This document shows positions 14,584 through 23,920 of a DNA stretch of 64,000 nucleotides, one piece after another. Where the stretch lies: the NCBI RefSeq assembly GCF_030408855.1, contig NZ_CP047358.1, positions 1,860,001 to 1,924,000 on the forward strand, in the 5' to 3' direction. The position numbers were made by a program, and so were the translations under genes. The DNA is from Corynebacterium glaucum (GTDB lineage: Bacteria; Actinomycetota; Actinomycetes; Mycobacteriales; Mycobacteriaceae). The notes beneath the pieces were generated by a model, which was given only the letters and a program-made list of their open reading frames with translations, made no database searches and was not told where the DNA came from. Position 1 is the first letter of the stretch. The number at the start of each line of letters is the position of its first letter.

Positions 14584-16686
14584 ATGAATCATCGTTACCT
14601 CCGCCTCCTTGTGGCCGCGCCCATGCTTACCGGTGCCGCCGCGCTGACCGCAGCCCCCGTGGCCATGGCGATTGCCCCCGCGACTGTGCAGGACGCCGTG
14701 CAGCAAAGCGCGCAAGAAGACGTGCAAATTGTGGCCCAGGTTGGCACCGCTTCGGGTCCTCGGCTGCTTACCCAGCCGGTGACCGACGAAGCAGGGGTGC
14801 TCTCCGATGGTGACATCTCCAAGATTGAAAATGCGATCCAGGAGCTCAGCGCTGAGAAGAAGAAGTCGCTGCGCGTGATTTACTTGGACAGCTTCGGCGG
14901 CATGAAGCCATCGGACTGGGTGGGCAAGGCTGTCGAGGCCAATGGCACAAACACGGCGGTGTTGGCGATCTCGCCTAACGAGCGCGCGTTTGCGGTCTCC
15001 GGCGACAGCACTGAGTGGACCACCGCGGAGATTGACGCGATGGAGGACGCCGCGTACGCGCGCCTGACTGAGCAGGACTGGGCCGGTGCGGCGATAGACG
15101 CGGCGGAAGCTGCGGTGACTGCAGGCAAGGGTTCAGGTTCTGGTGGTGGTGCTGGCGCTGGTAGCGGTTCCGGCGGATCCGGTTCGGGCGACGGCGGCAG
15201 CGGTACCGGCTGGGTCGCCGGCGGCCTCGGCGTGGCGGCGCTGGCTGGCGGCGGTCTCTACGCGGCATCGCGACGCAACGACACGAAGACCCGCTCCAAG
15301 CAGCTCGAATCCGCTCGTGCGCTCGACCCGTCGGACACCGATTCGCTGGGCCGCCTGCCGACGCCGACGCTCGAGGAGCGCGCCCGCGAGGCGCTCGTCT
15401 CCGCCGACGAGTCCGTCAACCAGGGCCGCGAGGAACTGCGCCTGGCTACCGCCGAGTTCGGCGCGGACCGCGTCCGCCCGTTCACCTCCGCAATGAACTC
15501 TGCGACGACGACGCTGCAGCGCGCGTTCTCCACGCACCAGAAGCTTTACGACGCGATCCCCGAGACCGAGCCGGAGAAGCGCGCGATGCTTGTGGACATC
15601 ATCTCCTCCGCCGGCCAGGCCGAGCAGTCCCTGCGCGACAAGACGCAGGAGTTCAACGAGATGCGCGGCGTGCTCATGCGCGCGCCGGAAGAGGTGGACA
15701 AGGTTCGCGCCCGCACCATCGACATCTGTGCGCGCCTCGAACCTGCGCAGCGCACGCTCGATGAGCTGAAGCAGCGTCACCCGCAGGAGATGATCCAGAG
15801 CATCACCGAAAACGTCGACATCGCCACCGAGTCGCTCGAGGAGGCAGAAAAACACCTCAACGAAGCCAGCAAGCTTGCCGACGCCGGGGCCGGCCGCCAA
15901 GGCGCCCTCATCGACATCCTGGCCAACGCGGAACGCGCCGTGGACATCGCCGACAAGAACCTCGCCGGCATCGAGCACGCCGAAGACAACATCCGCACCG
16001 CGCAGAACAACCTGCCGGCACTGCGCCGCGAGATCGAGGACGAGCTCCGCGAGATCGAGCAGATCAAGGGCGCAACCCAGCAGGGCGCGCGTATCGACGT
16101 CCGCGCCCTCGACGAGGTGGCCGCCGCTGCCCGCGAGGTGCTGGCGACCGCGGATTCGCGCGTGGACTCCGAGCCGCTTGCGCTTTACACCGAGCTCGCC
16201 GACGTGGATGCGCGCGTGGATCAAGAGCTCGAGCGCGCCCGCGGCGCGGCCGGTGACCAGAATCGTCTGCTCCAACTCTTCGACCAGCAGATGCAGGTGG
16301 CCACCGCGCAGATCCAGGGCGCAGAGGACCTCATCCGCTCCCGCGGCCGCATCATCGGCTCCCACGCGCGCACCCTGCTCGCGGAGGCGAAGAAGCAGCA
16401 CGCGCAGGCGCACCAGCTGCGCACCCGCGATACCCGCAACGCCATCGAGTGGGCGCGCGCCGCAACCGACACCGCACGCCGCGCCGCGAAGGCCGCGAAC
16501 GACGACATCGACCGCTACCGCGCAGCCCAGAACCGCCAGACCGCGAACAGCATGGCGCAGGCTGTGCTGTGGGGTGCGATCCTCGGCGGCGGTGGCGGCG
16601 GAGGCTACCGCGGCGGCTCCATGGGCGGCGGCGGATTCTCCGGCGGCGGCGGTGGCGGGCCGATCTCTCGCGGCGGCACCTTCTAA
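14584..16686 (+). CDS. Secreted/membrane TPM-domain protein with long coiled coil
   Basis: A 700-residue protein. A signal peptide (about 1-29) is followed by a TPM/YgcG-type domain (about 62-180, with VTDEAGVLSDGDISKIE and NTAVLAISPNERAFAVSGD). A Gly/Ser linker leads to one membrane helix (GWVAGGLGVAALAGGGLYAA, about 208-228). About 400 residues of charged coiled coil (many ARxxL and EEAEKHLNEA repeats) come next, and then a Gly-rich tail (GGGGGGYRGGSMGGGGFSGG). The TPM domain is outside and the coiled coil inside the cell. TPM proteins have been linked to photosystem repair in plants, but the bacterial role is unclear. TACCCT (14571-14576) lies 7 nt before the ATG, compatible with a leaderless mRNA. 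Confidence 0.85.
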   Translation: MNHRYLRLLVAAPMLTGAAALTAAPVAMAIAPATVQDAVQQSAQEDVQIVAQVGTASGPRLLTQPVTDEAGVLSDGDISKIENAIQELSAEKKKSLRVIYLDSFGGMKPSDWVGKAVEANGTNTAVLAISPNERAFAVSGDSTEWTTAEIDAMEDAAYARLTEQDWAGAAIDAAEAAVTAGKGSGSGGGAGAGSGSGGSGSGDGGSGTGWVAGGLGVAALAGGGLYAASRRNDTKTRSKQLESARALDPSDTDSLGRLPTPTLEERAREALVSADESVNQGREELRLATAEFGADRVRPFTSAMNSATTTLQRAFSTHQKLYDAIPETEPEKRAMLVDIISSAGQAEQSLRDKTQEFNEMRGVLMRAPEEVDKVRARTIDICARLEPAQRTLDELKQRHPQEMIQSITENVDIATESLEEAEKHLNEASKLADAGAGRQGALIDILANAERAVDIADKNLAGIEHAEDNIRTAQNNLPALRREIEDELREIEQIKGATQQGARIDVRALDEVAAAAREVLATADSRVDSEPLALYTELADVDARVDQELERARGAAGDQNRLLQLFDQQMQVATAQIQGAEDLIRSRGRIIGSHARTLLAEAKKQHAQAHQLRTRDTRNAIEWARAATDTARRAAKAANDDIDRYRAAQNRQTANSMAQAVLWGAILGGGGGGGYRGGSMGGGGFSGGGGGGPISRGGTF

Positions 16687-16697
16687 TTAGCTTTGGG

Positions 16698-17156
16698 TTA
16701 GTAGAGCGTGCGTCGCGTGGGCGCATCCACATACGTCAGCGCCCACGAGATGAACGCCAGGTCCAGAAACGGCACCTGGGCACCACCAGTCGGCCGCAGC
16801 TCAAGATCGCCATTTAGCTTGCCGACGGCCACCGCAACCGGCTCGCCAGCCTCATTGGCAATCTCGCGACGCCGCTCGATGACGCCGCCCGCGCGTCGCG
16901 CGGTGTAGCGGCGGCCCCTCTCCCCCGTTGCACCTTCAGCGCTGCAGATGGCCTCGTAGCGCGCGACGGTGATGCTGCGCTTGACCAGGCGGTAGGTGTG
17001 GCCCTCCGCGTCGACGGCACGTAGGTCAGTCGGGTCGGTGGAGGTGAACCGAAGCGTCTCTGACCCCGCGACCAAGGTGTTCGACGTTGCGTCGAAATGG
17101 GCGTTGACCGGGCCGTCGATAAGCGAAGTGCTCTGCCAGATCACATCAGGAACCAA
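16698..17156 (-). CDS. Uncharacterised protein, related in layout to the next gene upstream
   Basis: A 152-residue protein with no signal peptide or membrane helix, predicted to be mostly beta strands (TLRFTSTDPTDLRAVDAEG, HTYRLVKRSITVARYEA). The C-terminal GGAQVPFLDLAFISWALTYVDA parallels the neighbour's GETHLPLTDIAGLAWLSRSLTEA, so the two genes look like old duplicates. Its start overlaps the neighbour's stop by 16 nt. One repeat element encodes its TSLIDGP. Function unknown. Confidence 0.75.
   Translation of the reverse strand: MVPDVIWQSTSLIDGPVNAHFDATSNTLVAGSETLRFTSTDPTDLRAVDAEGHTYRLVKRSITVARYEAICSAEGATGERGRRYTARRAGGVIERRREIANEAGEPVAVAVGKLNGDLELRPTGGAQVPFLDLAFISWALTYVDAPTRRTLY
17114..17124 (+). 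repeat. CGTCGATAAGC element, copy 6
   Basis: In the start region of the 152-residue protein gene; antisense reading gives Leu-Ile-Asp. Followed by GAAGT-GCTC. Confidence 0.85.
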
Positions 17157-17650
17157 ACTGCGAGCGCAACTGCGGACATGAGCGTGAGTGTAGCGATGAG
17201 GACGTTCGCCGACTGGACTTGGCGGGCCTCGGTGAGCGAGCGCGAGAGCCAGGCCAAGCCCGCGATGTCGGTCAACGGCAGGTGGGTTTCGCCTTCGAAC
17301 TCGAGGATGGCTTTGCGCACGCCAGACTGGTCGCGGGTGAACTGGGCGACTTTGTTGCCGTCGGCGTCGTCGATGATCCAGTTGCGCGAGCTCTCGCCGA
17401 CCATGAGGTACTGACGGCCCTCGACATCGACGCGGACGCGGTCGCCGCGGCGCAGCGGATCGTGCGCACGGACAATTTCGTCGCCACCGCGGGTGGCGAT
17501 CGCGCCGGACTCGGGGCTGACCACGAGGTCCCAGATCTCACCGTTCACACTTGCCCGGTCGGGTTGGAACACGCCGAGCACCTCAGGGCCTGCCTCGGCG
17601 AGCAGCTTCAGGTTGTCCTTGTCGGCGCGGTCCCAGCTCACGTAGTGCAT
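17141..17650 (-). CDS. Uncharacterised protein with C-terminal membrane helix
   Basis: A 169-residue protein with a beta-rich soluble part (RGDRVRVDVEGRQYLMVGE, SRNWIIDDADGNKVAQF) and one C-terminal membrane helix (VLIATLTLMSAVALAVWFLM). This makes it a tail-anchored protein facing the cytoplasm. It is located just downstream of glyS in the same direction (18 nt after its stop) and followed with overlap by a probable paralogue. The layout distantly recalls LURP/scramblase-like beta barrels, but I cannot support that. Confidence 0.75.
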   Translation of the reverse strand: MHYVSWDRADKDNLKLLAEAGPEVLGVFQPDRASVNGEIWDLVVSPESGAIATRGGDEIVRAHDPLRRGDRVRVDVEGRQYLMVGESSRNWIIDDADGNKVAQFTRDQSGVRKAILEFEGETHLPLTDIAGLAWLSRSLTEARQVQSANVLIATLTLMSAVALAVWFLM

Positions 17651-17668
17651 GCGCGAGTACTCCTGCCC

Positions 17669-19051
17669 CTAGCAGCCGATGAGGCGGGCGGCGAGGTAGC
17701 TCTCGAGCTCCGCCAGCGGCACGCGCTCCTGCTCCATGGTGTCGCGCTCGCGCACGGTGACCGCCTGGTCTTCGAGGGTGTCAAAGTCGTAGGTCACGCA
17801 GAACGGGGTGCCGATCTCGTCTTGGCGGCGGTAACGGCGGCCGATTGCACCGGAGGTGTCGTAGTCGATGTTCCAGTGCTGGCGCAGGGTGCGCGCGAGC
17901 TCCTCGGCCGGGCCGGAAAGCTCCGGCTTCTTCGACAGCGGCAGGACCGCGACCTTGATAGGCGAGAGGCGGCGGTCCAGGCGCAACACGACGCGGGTGT
18001 CGGTGCCACCCTTGGTGTTCGGGGCCTCTTCCTCGTGGTAAGCATCGATGAGGAAGGCCATCATCGCGCGGCCGAGACCCGCAGCGGGCTCGATGCAGTA
18101 CGGGATCCAGCGCTCGTTGGTCTCCTGGTCGAAAAAGCTCAGGTCCTCGCCCGATGCCTCGGCGTGCGTCTTCAGGTCGTAATCCGTGCGATTGGCCACG
18201 CCCTCAAGCTCGCCCCACTTCGAACCGGTGAAACCGAAGGCGTACTCGATGTCCACGGTGCGCTTGGAGTAGTGGCTGAGCTTCTCCTGCGGGTGTTCGT
18301 AGAGGCGCAGGTTCTCCGGGTCAATGCCCAGATCGACGTACCACTGGTGGCGGTTATCAATCCAGTACTGGTGCCAGGTCTCGTCCTCGCCGGGTTTGAC
18401 GAAGAACTCCATCTCCATCTGCTCAAACTCGCGGGTGCGGAAGATGAAGTTGCCCGGGGTGATCTCGTTGCGGAAGGACTTACCGATGTTGGCGATGCCG
18501 AACGGCGGCTTGATGCGCGCCGACGTCATCACGTTCTTGAAGTTCACGAAGATGCCCTGGGCGGTCTCCGGACGCATGTAGTGCAGGCCTTCTTCATCAT
18601 CCACCGGGCCAAGGTAGGTCTTCATCAGGCCGGAGAACGCACGCGGTTCGGTCCAGTTGCCTGGTTGGCCGGTCTCCGGATCCGGGATGTCGGCGAGGCC
18701 GTTAGCCGGCGGGTGGCCGTGCTTCTCCTCGTACGCCTCTAGCAGGTGGTCGGCGCGGTAGCGCTTGTGGGTGTGCAAGGACTCCACCAGTGGGTCGGTG
18801 AACACCTCGACGTGACCGGAAGCCACCCACACCTGGCGCGGCAGGATGATCGAAGTGTCAACGCCCACGGTGTCCTCGCGCAGCTGCACCATGTGGCGCC
18901 ACCACTGGCGCTTGAGATTCTCCTTCAGCTCCACGCCAAGCGGGCCGTAGTCCCATGCAGAGCGGGTACCGCCGTAGATCTCACCTGCAGGGTACACCAG
19001 CCCTCGACGTTTGCAGAGGTTGACTACTGTATCGATCTTGCTCGCCGGCAC
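17669..19051 (-). CDS. glyS: Glycyl-tRNA synthetase (dimeric, class II)
   Basis: A 460-residue synthetase of the eukaryote/actinobacterial single-chain type, charging tRNA-Gly. Visible: the N-terminal [20 protein letters not shown] and [17 protein letters not shown], class II motif 2 ([23 protein letters not shown], written in part), and motif 3 in [16 protein letters not shown]. The anticodon-binding domain contains VAVLPLSKK. The GTG start at 19051 follows AGGAGAT by 6 nt; an upstream in-frame extension is rejected. Confidence 0.97.
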   Translation of the reverse strand: MPASKIDTVVNLCKRRGLVYPAGEIYGGTRSAWDYGPLGVELKENLKRQWWRHMVQLREDTVGVDTSIILPRQVWVASGHVEVFTDPLVESLHTHKRYRADHLLEAYEEKHGHPPANGLADIPDPETGQPGNWTEPRAFSGLMKTYLGPVDDEEGLHYMRPETAQGIFVNFKNVMTSARIKPPFGIANIGKSFRNEITPGNFIFRTREFEQMEMEFFVKPGEDETWHQYWIDNRHQWYVDLGIDPENLRLYEHPQEKLSHYSKRTVDIEYAFGFTGSKWGELEGVANRTDYDLKTHAEASGEDLSFFDQETNERWIPYCIEPAAGLGRAMMAFLIDAYHEEEAPNTKGGTDTRVVLRLDRRLSPIKVAVLPLSKKPELSGPAEELARTLRQHWNIDYDTSGAIGRRYRRQDEIGTPFCVTYDFDTLEDQAVTVRERDTMEQERVPLAELESYLAARLIGC

Positions 19052-19097
19052 GTTGAAATCTCCTGGATGAATGCAGGGACGGAAAGTTATCGTGCCT

Positions 19098-19103
19098 AGT
19101 GTA
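19098..19103 (-). promoter_or_regulatory. Candidate -10 element of the glyS promoter
   Basis: On the minus strand TACACT, about 47 nt before the GTG start, fits the corynebacterial -10 consensus TANNNT. No convincing -35 is visible. Confidence 0.35.
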
Positions 19104-19303
19104 GCGAACACGTGCGACAAGCTGTGTGCCCAGTGCGCCAAGGCAGCGCCCGCCAAACATAGAGATTTAGACATTTAAGACTCATTGTGTACCCTCAGTG
19201 CAGTAACATTTTCAGCAGTTTGGCAATATTGACCTATCAACGTTTCATTTACCGCTGACGAACTCCCGGGTATCCAGGAGAGAAGGGAGACGGGCCTTCC
19301 GCC

Positions 19304-19765
19304 ATGCGCGATCCTGGTTCTTTGGCACCCCGAGAGCTCGAGCTCGTTGCGGAGCTTCTCGGGGCACTTGACTCCCAACTTCGCCTCCGCATCCTGCTTC
19401 TGCTCCATACCGGCGACCACGTCGTGCACGAGTTGGTGACCAAGCTGGGCAAATCCCAGCCACTCATCTCGCAGCACCTACGCGTGCTCAAGTGCGTCGG
19501 ACTCGTGGAATCACGCCGCGCCGGCCGTGAGGTCATCTACTCCCTGGTGCAGCCAGCGATTATCGACATCATCGTCGAACTATCCACCGTCGCCGGCACC
19601 GGCGAACTCGACCACCGCCGCAGCACGAAGGAGTCCTCACGGCGTAAGCCCGCCGCCGCAATGCCCGGCGGGGGCATTGTGGCAGTCAACGAGCCGCCTC
19701 CCGGAATCCGGCCCGACAAAGACCCTGGCCTCACCCCGTCCACCGCGCGCCCGAAGAAGGACTAA
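19304..19765 (+). CDS. ArsR/SmtB family metal-responsive repressor (Znr-like)
   Basis: A 153-residue winged-helix regulator. The HTH is in LVTKLGKSQPLISQHLRVLKCVG, followed by the wing SRRAGREVIYSLV. The C-terminal ~60 residues are Pro-rich and probably disordered. It sits directly upstream of the zur gene (11 nt gap), the arrangement of the zinc regulators of C. glutamicum (znr-zur), so zinc sensing is likely. The ligand residues cannot be assigned with certainty from sequence. Confidence 0.85.
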   Translation: MRDPGSLAPRELELVAELLGALDSQLRLRILLLLHTGDHVVHELVTKLGKSQPLISQHLRVLKCVGLVESRRAGREVIYSLVQPAIIDIIVELSTVAGTGELDHRRSTKESSRRKPAAAMPGGGIVAVNEPPPGIRPDKDPGLTPSTARPKKD

Positions 19766-19776
19766 CCTAGGCGCAC

Positions 19777-20220
19777 ATGTCCCCGCAGCGCCGCAGCCAG
19801 TCCAGCACCCAGCCGATTCCCAAGCTCGGCCCCCGCATGACCAAGCAGCGGACAGCGGTCGTGGAAACCCTGCGGGAAATCGACAAGTTCGCCTCAGCAA
19901 AAACCATCCATGAAGCACTCGAAGCTCGCGGAGAGCAAGCAGGCTTAACGACGGTCTACCGCACCCTGCAGTCCCTCTCCGAGATCGGCGCTGTCGATGT
20001 GCTCCAGACCCCGGAGGGTGAAACCCTCTACCGCGACTGTCTCACCGACCACCACCATCACCACCTGGTGTGCACCACTTGCGGACGCAGCGAAGAAGTT
20101 GAAGGCGGGCCTGTGGAGAAGTGGGCCGAGCTAATCTCGGAACGCTTCGGCTACGAACTCGTCGGCCACGACGCCGAGATTTACGGCACCTGCGTCACGT
20201 GCCAGGAAGCGCGCGCCTAG
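19777..20220 (+). CDS. zur: Fur family zinc uptake regulator
   Basis: A 147-residue Fur-family repressor. The DNA-binding helix is in [21 protein letters not shown] metal site of five consecutive His (DHHHHHLVC) comes next, with two CxxC pairs (CTTCGR and CVTCQE) for the structural zinc. It should repress zinc importers when zinc is sufficient. Same operon as the ArsR-type regulator. Its stop overlaps the convergent uppS stop by 4 nt. Confidence 0.92.
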   Translation: MSPQRRSQSSTQPIPKLGPRMTKQRTAVVETLREIDKFASAKTIHEALEARGEQAGLTTVYRTLQSLSEIGAVDVLQTPEGETLYRDCLTDHHHHHLVCTTCGRSEEVEGGPVEKWAELISERFGYELVGHDAEIYGTCVTCQEARA

Positions 20221-20978
20221 CTCGACTCGGGCGCGAACTTATCCACCGCACCGCCGAAGCGTCGGTCGCGCTTCGCGTACTCCAACACAGCGTCGTACAT
20301 GTGCTGCGGGGTGAAGTCCGGAAACAGCGTGTCCTGGTACACCATCTCCGCGTACGCCGACTGCCACAGCAGAAAGTTCGACGTGCGCCGCTCCCCCGAA
20401 GGCCGCAAGAAGAGGTCCACATCCGGCATATCCGGGCGGTAGAGGAACTCCGACAGCGACTTCTCCGTGATGTCCTCGGGGCGGATGAGCCCGGCGTTGG
20501 CGTCTTTGACCATGGCGCGGGTGGCGTCGACAAGCTCTGCCCTGCCACCGTAATTGATGCACATAGCGAGCGTGACCCCGGTGTTGTCTTGGGTGAGCTC
20601 TTCTGCCTCCTCGAGTTCGCGCACGACGCTGCGCCACAGGCGTGGGCGGCGGCCCGCCCACACGACGCGCACGTTCTTCTCGTGCAGTTCGTCGCGGTGG
20701 CGGCGCAGCACGTCGCGGCTAAAGCCCATGAGGAAGCGGACCTCGGAGTGTGAGCGGCGCCAGTTCTCCGTGGAGAACGCGTAGGCGGAGAGCCATTCCA
20801 CGTGGCCGAGCGCGATGCAGGCATCGACGCATTCCATCAGCACCGCCTCGCCGCGCTGGTGCCCGGCGGTGCGCGGCAGCCCGCGCTCTTGCGCCCAGCG
20901 ACCGTTGCCGTCCATCACCAGCGCGATGTGACGAGGGATGAACTGCGGGTCAATTGCGGGCGGCTGCGGGAAATTCAC
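20217..20978 (-). CDS. uppS: Isoprenyl transferase (undecaprenyl/decaprenyl diphosphate synthase)
   Basis: A 253-residue cis-prenyltransferase making the polyprenyl carrier lipid for cell wall and arabinogalactan synthesis. Motifs: [20 protein letters not shown] at 18-37 with the catalytic Asp, [13 protein letters not shown], and [22 protein letters not shown] start; recO lies 7 nt downstream. Family length is normal. Confidence 0.95.
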   Translation of the reverse strand: MNFPQPPAIDPQFIPRHIALVMDGNGRWAQERGLPRTAGHQRGEAVLMECVDACIALGHVEWLSAYAFSTENWRRSHSEVRFLMGFSRDVLRRHRDELHEKNVRVVWAGRRPRLWRSVVRELEEAEELTQDNTGVTLAMCINYGGRAELVDATRAMVKDANAGLIRPEDITEKSLSEFLYRPDMPDVDLFLRPSGERRTSNFLLWQSAYAEMVYQDTLFPDFTPQHMYDAVLEYAKRDRRFGGAVDKFAPESS

Positions 20979-20985
20979 CCCTCTA

Positions 20986-21753
20986 TTATGCCTGCTCCAT
21001 GATGCGCAGAGACTTCAGACCTGCCTCCAGGTTGTACCGCAGATGCGCCGTAGTCAGCCGGTGCATCTGTTCCACGAACTCCGCGTCGGCGGCGCGCCCG
21101 TGCTGAATCAGCCACATCGTGTGCAGCACCTCCGGGTTCACATCCGCCGACCCCGGCGGGCGGCAGTTGTTGCACACCGCGCCGCCGACAGCCGCGTTGA
21201 ACGCCTTGTGCGGCCCCGGCGCTTCGCAGTTCGCGCAGTTGAACAGGCTTAAGCCCCAGCCGGCATGCTCGGTCGCGCGCAGAATGAAACTGTCCAGCAC
21301 CATTGTTGGGTGCTCCGCGCGCTGCAGCCGCTCAAGCGCCTCCTCCACCAGCGCGAACAGTACCGGGTCGCCCTGATCGAAGCTGAGACGCTCCGCCGTC
21401 TCCATTACCGCGCACGCGGCGGTGTAGCGGTCGAAATCGTCGGTGATCTTGTGCCCGTAATAGGTCACCGTGTCGGCACCGGTGATCGTCGACAAGCCAT
21501 TGCTTTTCGACGGATACACCTGCACGTCCACATCAACAAACGGCTGTAGGCGCGACCCGAATCGGGATTTGGACTTGCGGACCCCCTTCGCCACCCCGCG
21601 GACGAGGCCGTGGTCGCGGGTGAGCAGGACAATCACGCGATCGGCTTCGGCGAAGTCGTAGGTGCGCACAACGAAGGCGCGGTCGCGCCACGACGGCCTG
21701 GAGCCGCCTGCTCGGAATCCGCGGGAGCTGGAGCTAGAAGCCAAGGCGGCCAA
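20986..21753 (-). CDS. recO: DNA repair protein RecO
   Basis: A 255-residue protein that loads RecA through RecFOR. It has an N-terminal OB fold ([40 protein letters not shown]), then an alpha-helical domain and a zinc site CANCE ... CNNCRPPG. The TTG start at 21753 lies inside the era end (20-nt overlap), so the first ~20 residues are Ser-rich and poorly conserved. A near-perfect inverted double copy of the repeated element lies inside the gene. Confidence 0.93.
   Translation of the reverse strand: MAALASSSSSRGFRAGGSRPSWRDRAFVVRTYDFAEADRVIVLLTRDHGLVRGVAKGVRKSKSRFGSRLQPFVDVDVQVYPSKSNGLSTITGADTVTYYGHKITDDFDRYTAACAVMETAERLSFDQGDPVLFALVEEALERLQRAEHPTMVLDSFILRATEHAGWGLSLFNCANCEAPGPHKAFNAAVGGAVCNNCRPPGSADVNPEVLHTMWLIQHGRAADAEFVEQMHRLTTAHLRYNLEAGLKSLRIMEQA
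21487..21512. repeat. Inverted double copy of the repeat element
   Basis: CGTCGACAAGC, a 4-nt loop, then GCTTTTCGACG: two arms of 11 bp that pair with one mismatch. This is the fullest dyad form of the CGTCGAYAAGC family in the window and lies within the recO coding sequence. Confidence 0.6.
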
Positions 21754-22816
21754 GTGCCTTCGGGTCGGACTGCCAGTTCTTCAGCACCTTGATGCGCAGG
21801 TCAAGGTAAACGTTGCGGCCGATGAGGTCGACGATCTGGCGACGCGCGCGGTGCGTGATGCCGCTGAGACGCCGCCCGTCCGGGCCTTCGAGGATCTTCT
21901 TCTGTCCCGGGCGCTCGAGGTAGATCACGGCGTAGATCATCATGCGCTTCGGGTCGTTGGTGTCCGCCTCGTCGACGTGCATCTCATCGATCTGCACCGC
22001 GACAGAGTGCGGCAGCTCTTCACGCAAGCCTTGCAGCGCTTCCTCACGGATCAGCTCAGCGATGCGCGTTTCCATGTCCTCGTCCGTGACGTGGTCTTCC
22101 GGGTAAAAGCGCGGGCCTTCCGGCAGCTTGTCCACCAAAACGTCGAGCAGCACGTCGAGTTGCACACCGGAGGTCGCGGAGATCGGAACGACCTCGGATT
22201 CTTCGCCGAGCAGTTCGTGGAGCTCGATGAGGCGCTCGCCGACAACATCCTTCGACGCCTTGTCCAGTTTGGTCACAATGCCGACGATCGGCGCATTCGG
22301 CTTCACCGCCCGAATCTGCTCGTAAATGTAGCGGTCGCCGGGACCGATCTTCTCGTCGGCCGGAACGGTGAACCCGATGACGTCGACCTCGGCGTAGGTG
22401 TCTTTGACCGCGTCGTTGAGGCGCTCGCCGAGCAGCGTGCGCGGGCGGTGGATGCCCGGTGTGTCCACCACGATGATCTGCGCGTCCTCGCGGTTGATGA
22501 TGCCGCGAATCGGGTGACGAGTCGTCTCCGGCTGATCCGCCATAATCGCGATCTTCTCGCCCACCAGCGCATTCGTCAGCGTCGACTTGCCAGTGTTCGG
22601 CCTGCCCACAAACCCGACGAAGCCGGAGCGGAACCCCTCGGGCGTGTCCGTGAATCCCCCGTACCCCGCGCTCTCACCTGTAGCGGCCTCCGCGTTTGCA
22701 CCTGCGGCAGCATCGCCGCCGGTTCCCGCAGCGGCATCCACGTTCGCATTTGCGTCCGCGGGCAAGTCGGCCTCATCGAAGTCAGGGAAGAAGGCGCCGT
22801 CGTTGGTGGGGTTCAT
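21734..22816 (-). CDS. era: GTPase Era
   Basis: A 360-residue GTPase involved in 30S ribosome maturation. G1 is VGRPNTGKSTL, G3 is VVDTPGIHRPR, G4 is TKLDKA and G5 is SATSG. The C-terminal KH domain includes KILEGPDGRRLSGITHRARR. The N-terminus has ~70 extra Ala/Gly/Asp-rich residues not needed for the fold. The ATG at 22816 is the most likely start; a later one before the G domain cannot be excluded. Confidence 0.95.
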   Translation of the reverse strand: MNPTNDGAFFPDFDEADLPADANANVDAAAGTGGDAAAGANAEAATGESAGYGGFTDTPEGFRSGFVGFVGRPNTGKSTLTNALVGEKIAIMADQPETTRHPIRGIINREDAQIIVVDTPGIHRPRTLLGERLNDAVKDTYAEVDVIGFTVPADEKIGPGDRYIYEQIRAVKPNAPIVGIVTKLDKASKDVVGERLIELHELLGEESEVVPISATSGVQLDVLLDVLVDKLPEGPRFYPEDHVTDEDMETRIAELIREEALQGLREELPHSVAVQIDEMHVDEADTNDPKRMMIYAVIYLERPGQKKILEGPDGRRLSGITHRARRQIVDLIGRNVYLDLRIKVLKNWQSDPKALGRLGF

Positions 22817-22920
22817 GTCGGTGATTCTACCGGCCGAGCGCCGCTGCCCTTGGTGCCCATGCCCAGCTCCAACCACTCACCCCGACGACCCAGCCCGTCC
22901 CAGGCCGGGCCAAAACCCAT

Positions 22921-23032
22921 CCCAAACCCGGACAATGGCGACAAACCCGGATAGTTAGCAACCTTTATGTAGCTAAGTTTGTACGTAAGACCATGAAGTT
23001 ATCCGGGTTTGCTGGAATTGTCCGGGTTTGGA
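22921..23032. repeat. Long inverted repeat with four CCGGGTTTG units
   Basis: The left arm (22921-22957) carries CCAAACCCGGACAAT then ACAAACCCGGATA. The right arm (22998-23032) carries TTATCCGGGTTTG then AATTGTCCGGGTTTGG. The arms pair over two blocks of about 12 and 15 bp separated by a 5-nt mismatched bulge. The ~40-nt AT-rich loop holds a smaller dyad (GTTAGC/GCTAAG). It fills the gap between era and pdxY. It could be a terminator, an intergenic palindromic unit or a MITE-like remnant. Confidence 0.7.
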
Positions 23033-23079
23033 GTTGAGTGGGAGGGGCCGGGCGGAGGGCTTGGCTGGTTGGTTGTTGG

Positions 23080-23898
23080 CTAGACCGGGGTTGGGGTGAA
23101 GCGAGAGCGCGGGTCGACGATAAGGTCCTGGCACTCGACGAGCGGGAGTTCAGCGAGGTCGCGCTCGCGCACCACGGAGACGATGTCGAACATCGCGCCA
23201 GCCAGGTGTGAGAGCCGGTCTGCGCTGGGTTGATCCTGCATGGCGGCAAAGAGCGCGGTCGCCAGGTCACCCGCACCGACAACGTTCCCGCCCAGGCGCG
23301 GCGTTTCCACCAACAGGGCCGCATCAGGCGTGATGTCGAGCATGCCCAGGGTCTCATCGGTGTACGCACCGATGGAGGTGACCAGTGCACGGTCGCAGAG
23401 ATTCCGCGCCGCAGAAACGGTGTCGCCCACCGTGAGCAAATCGGTTCCGGTCAGAAGGGCGAGTTCCCAATGGTTGGGCGTAATGGCGTCGGCAAGCGGA
23501 ATGAGTTGCTCCCTGAACACGTCCGGGATTTCCTCGCCCACGAACGACCCGACGGTGGCGTTGCCGATCACCGGATCGCACACGTACAGCGCGTCCGGAT
23601 TGGCGGCCTTGATGCGCTGGACGGTGTCGAACACCACCTCGGCGAGTTCGGGCGAGCCGAGGTAGCCGGTGAGAAACACGTCGACCTCGCTGAATGCGAA
23701 GGACATCCCGTCGAGCACCGCGGCAACGTCAGAGGGCGCGATCACCGGGCCGCGCCACGACGGGTACTCCGTGTGGTTGGAGAAGTTCACTGTGTAGACC
23801 GGCCAGACCTCGTGACCGAGGCGCTGCATCGGAAACACCGCGGCCGAGTTGCCGACGTGGCCGAATGTGACAGCGGACTGCAGCGAAATGATGTTCAC
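23080..23898 (-). CDS. pdxY: Pyridoxal kinase PdxY, copy 1
   Basis: A 272-residue ribokinase-superfamily kinase phosphorylating pyridoxal to PLP. Motifs: SLQSAVTFGHVGNSAAVFPMQ at the N-terminus, CDPVIGNATVGSFV, ITPNHWELALLTG, and GGNVVGAGDLATALFAA with the catalytic Asp. It is closely related to the second pdxY at 25003-25914. The two copies flank an AbiF-type gene. Confidence 0.92.
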   Translation of the reverse strand: MNIISLQSAVTFGHVGNSAAVFPMQRLGHEVWPVYTVNFSNHTEYPSWRGPVIAPSDVAAVLDGMSFAFSEVDVFLTGYLGSPELAEVVFDTVQRIKAANPDALYVCDPVIGNATVGSFVGEEIPDVFREQLIPLADAITPNHWELALLTGTDLLTVGDTVSAARNLCDRALVTSIGAYTDETLGMLDITPDAALLVETPRLGGNVVGAGDLATALFAAMQDQPSADRLSHLAGAMFDIVSVVRERDLAELPLVECQDLIVDPRSRFTPTPV

Positions 23899-23920
23899 AC
23901 ATTGATCCTATGGGATCCCT

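Noticed and set aside
17219..18742. 507-codon plus-strand open frame opposite glyS
   Set aside because: Antisense shadow of glyS; no family motifs and no start signals.
19052..19303. T-box or other riboswitch ahead of glyS or the ArsR gene
   Set aside because: No T-box consensus or recognisable aptamer; only a possible -10 for glyS and AT-rich sequence were seen.
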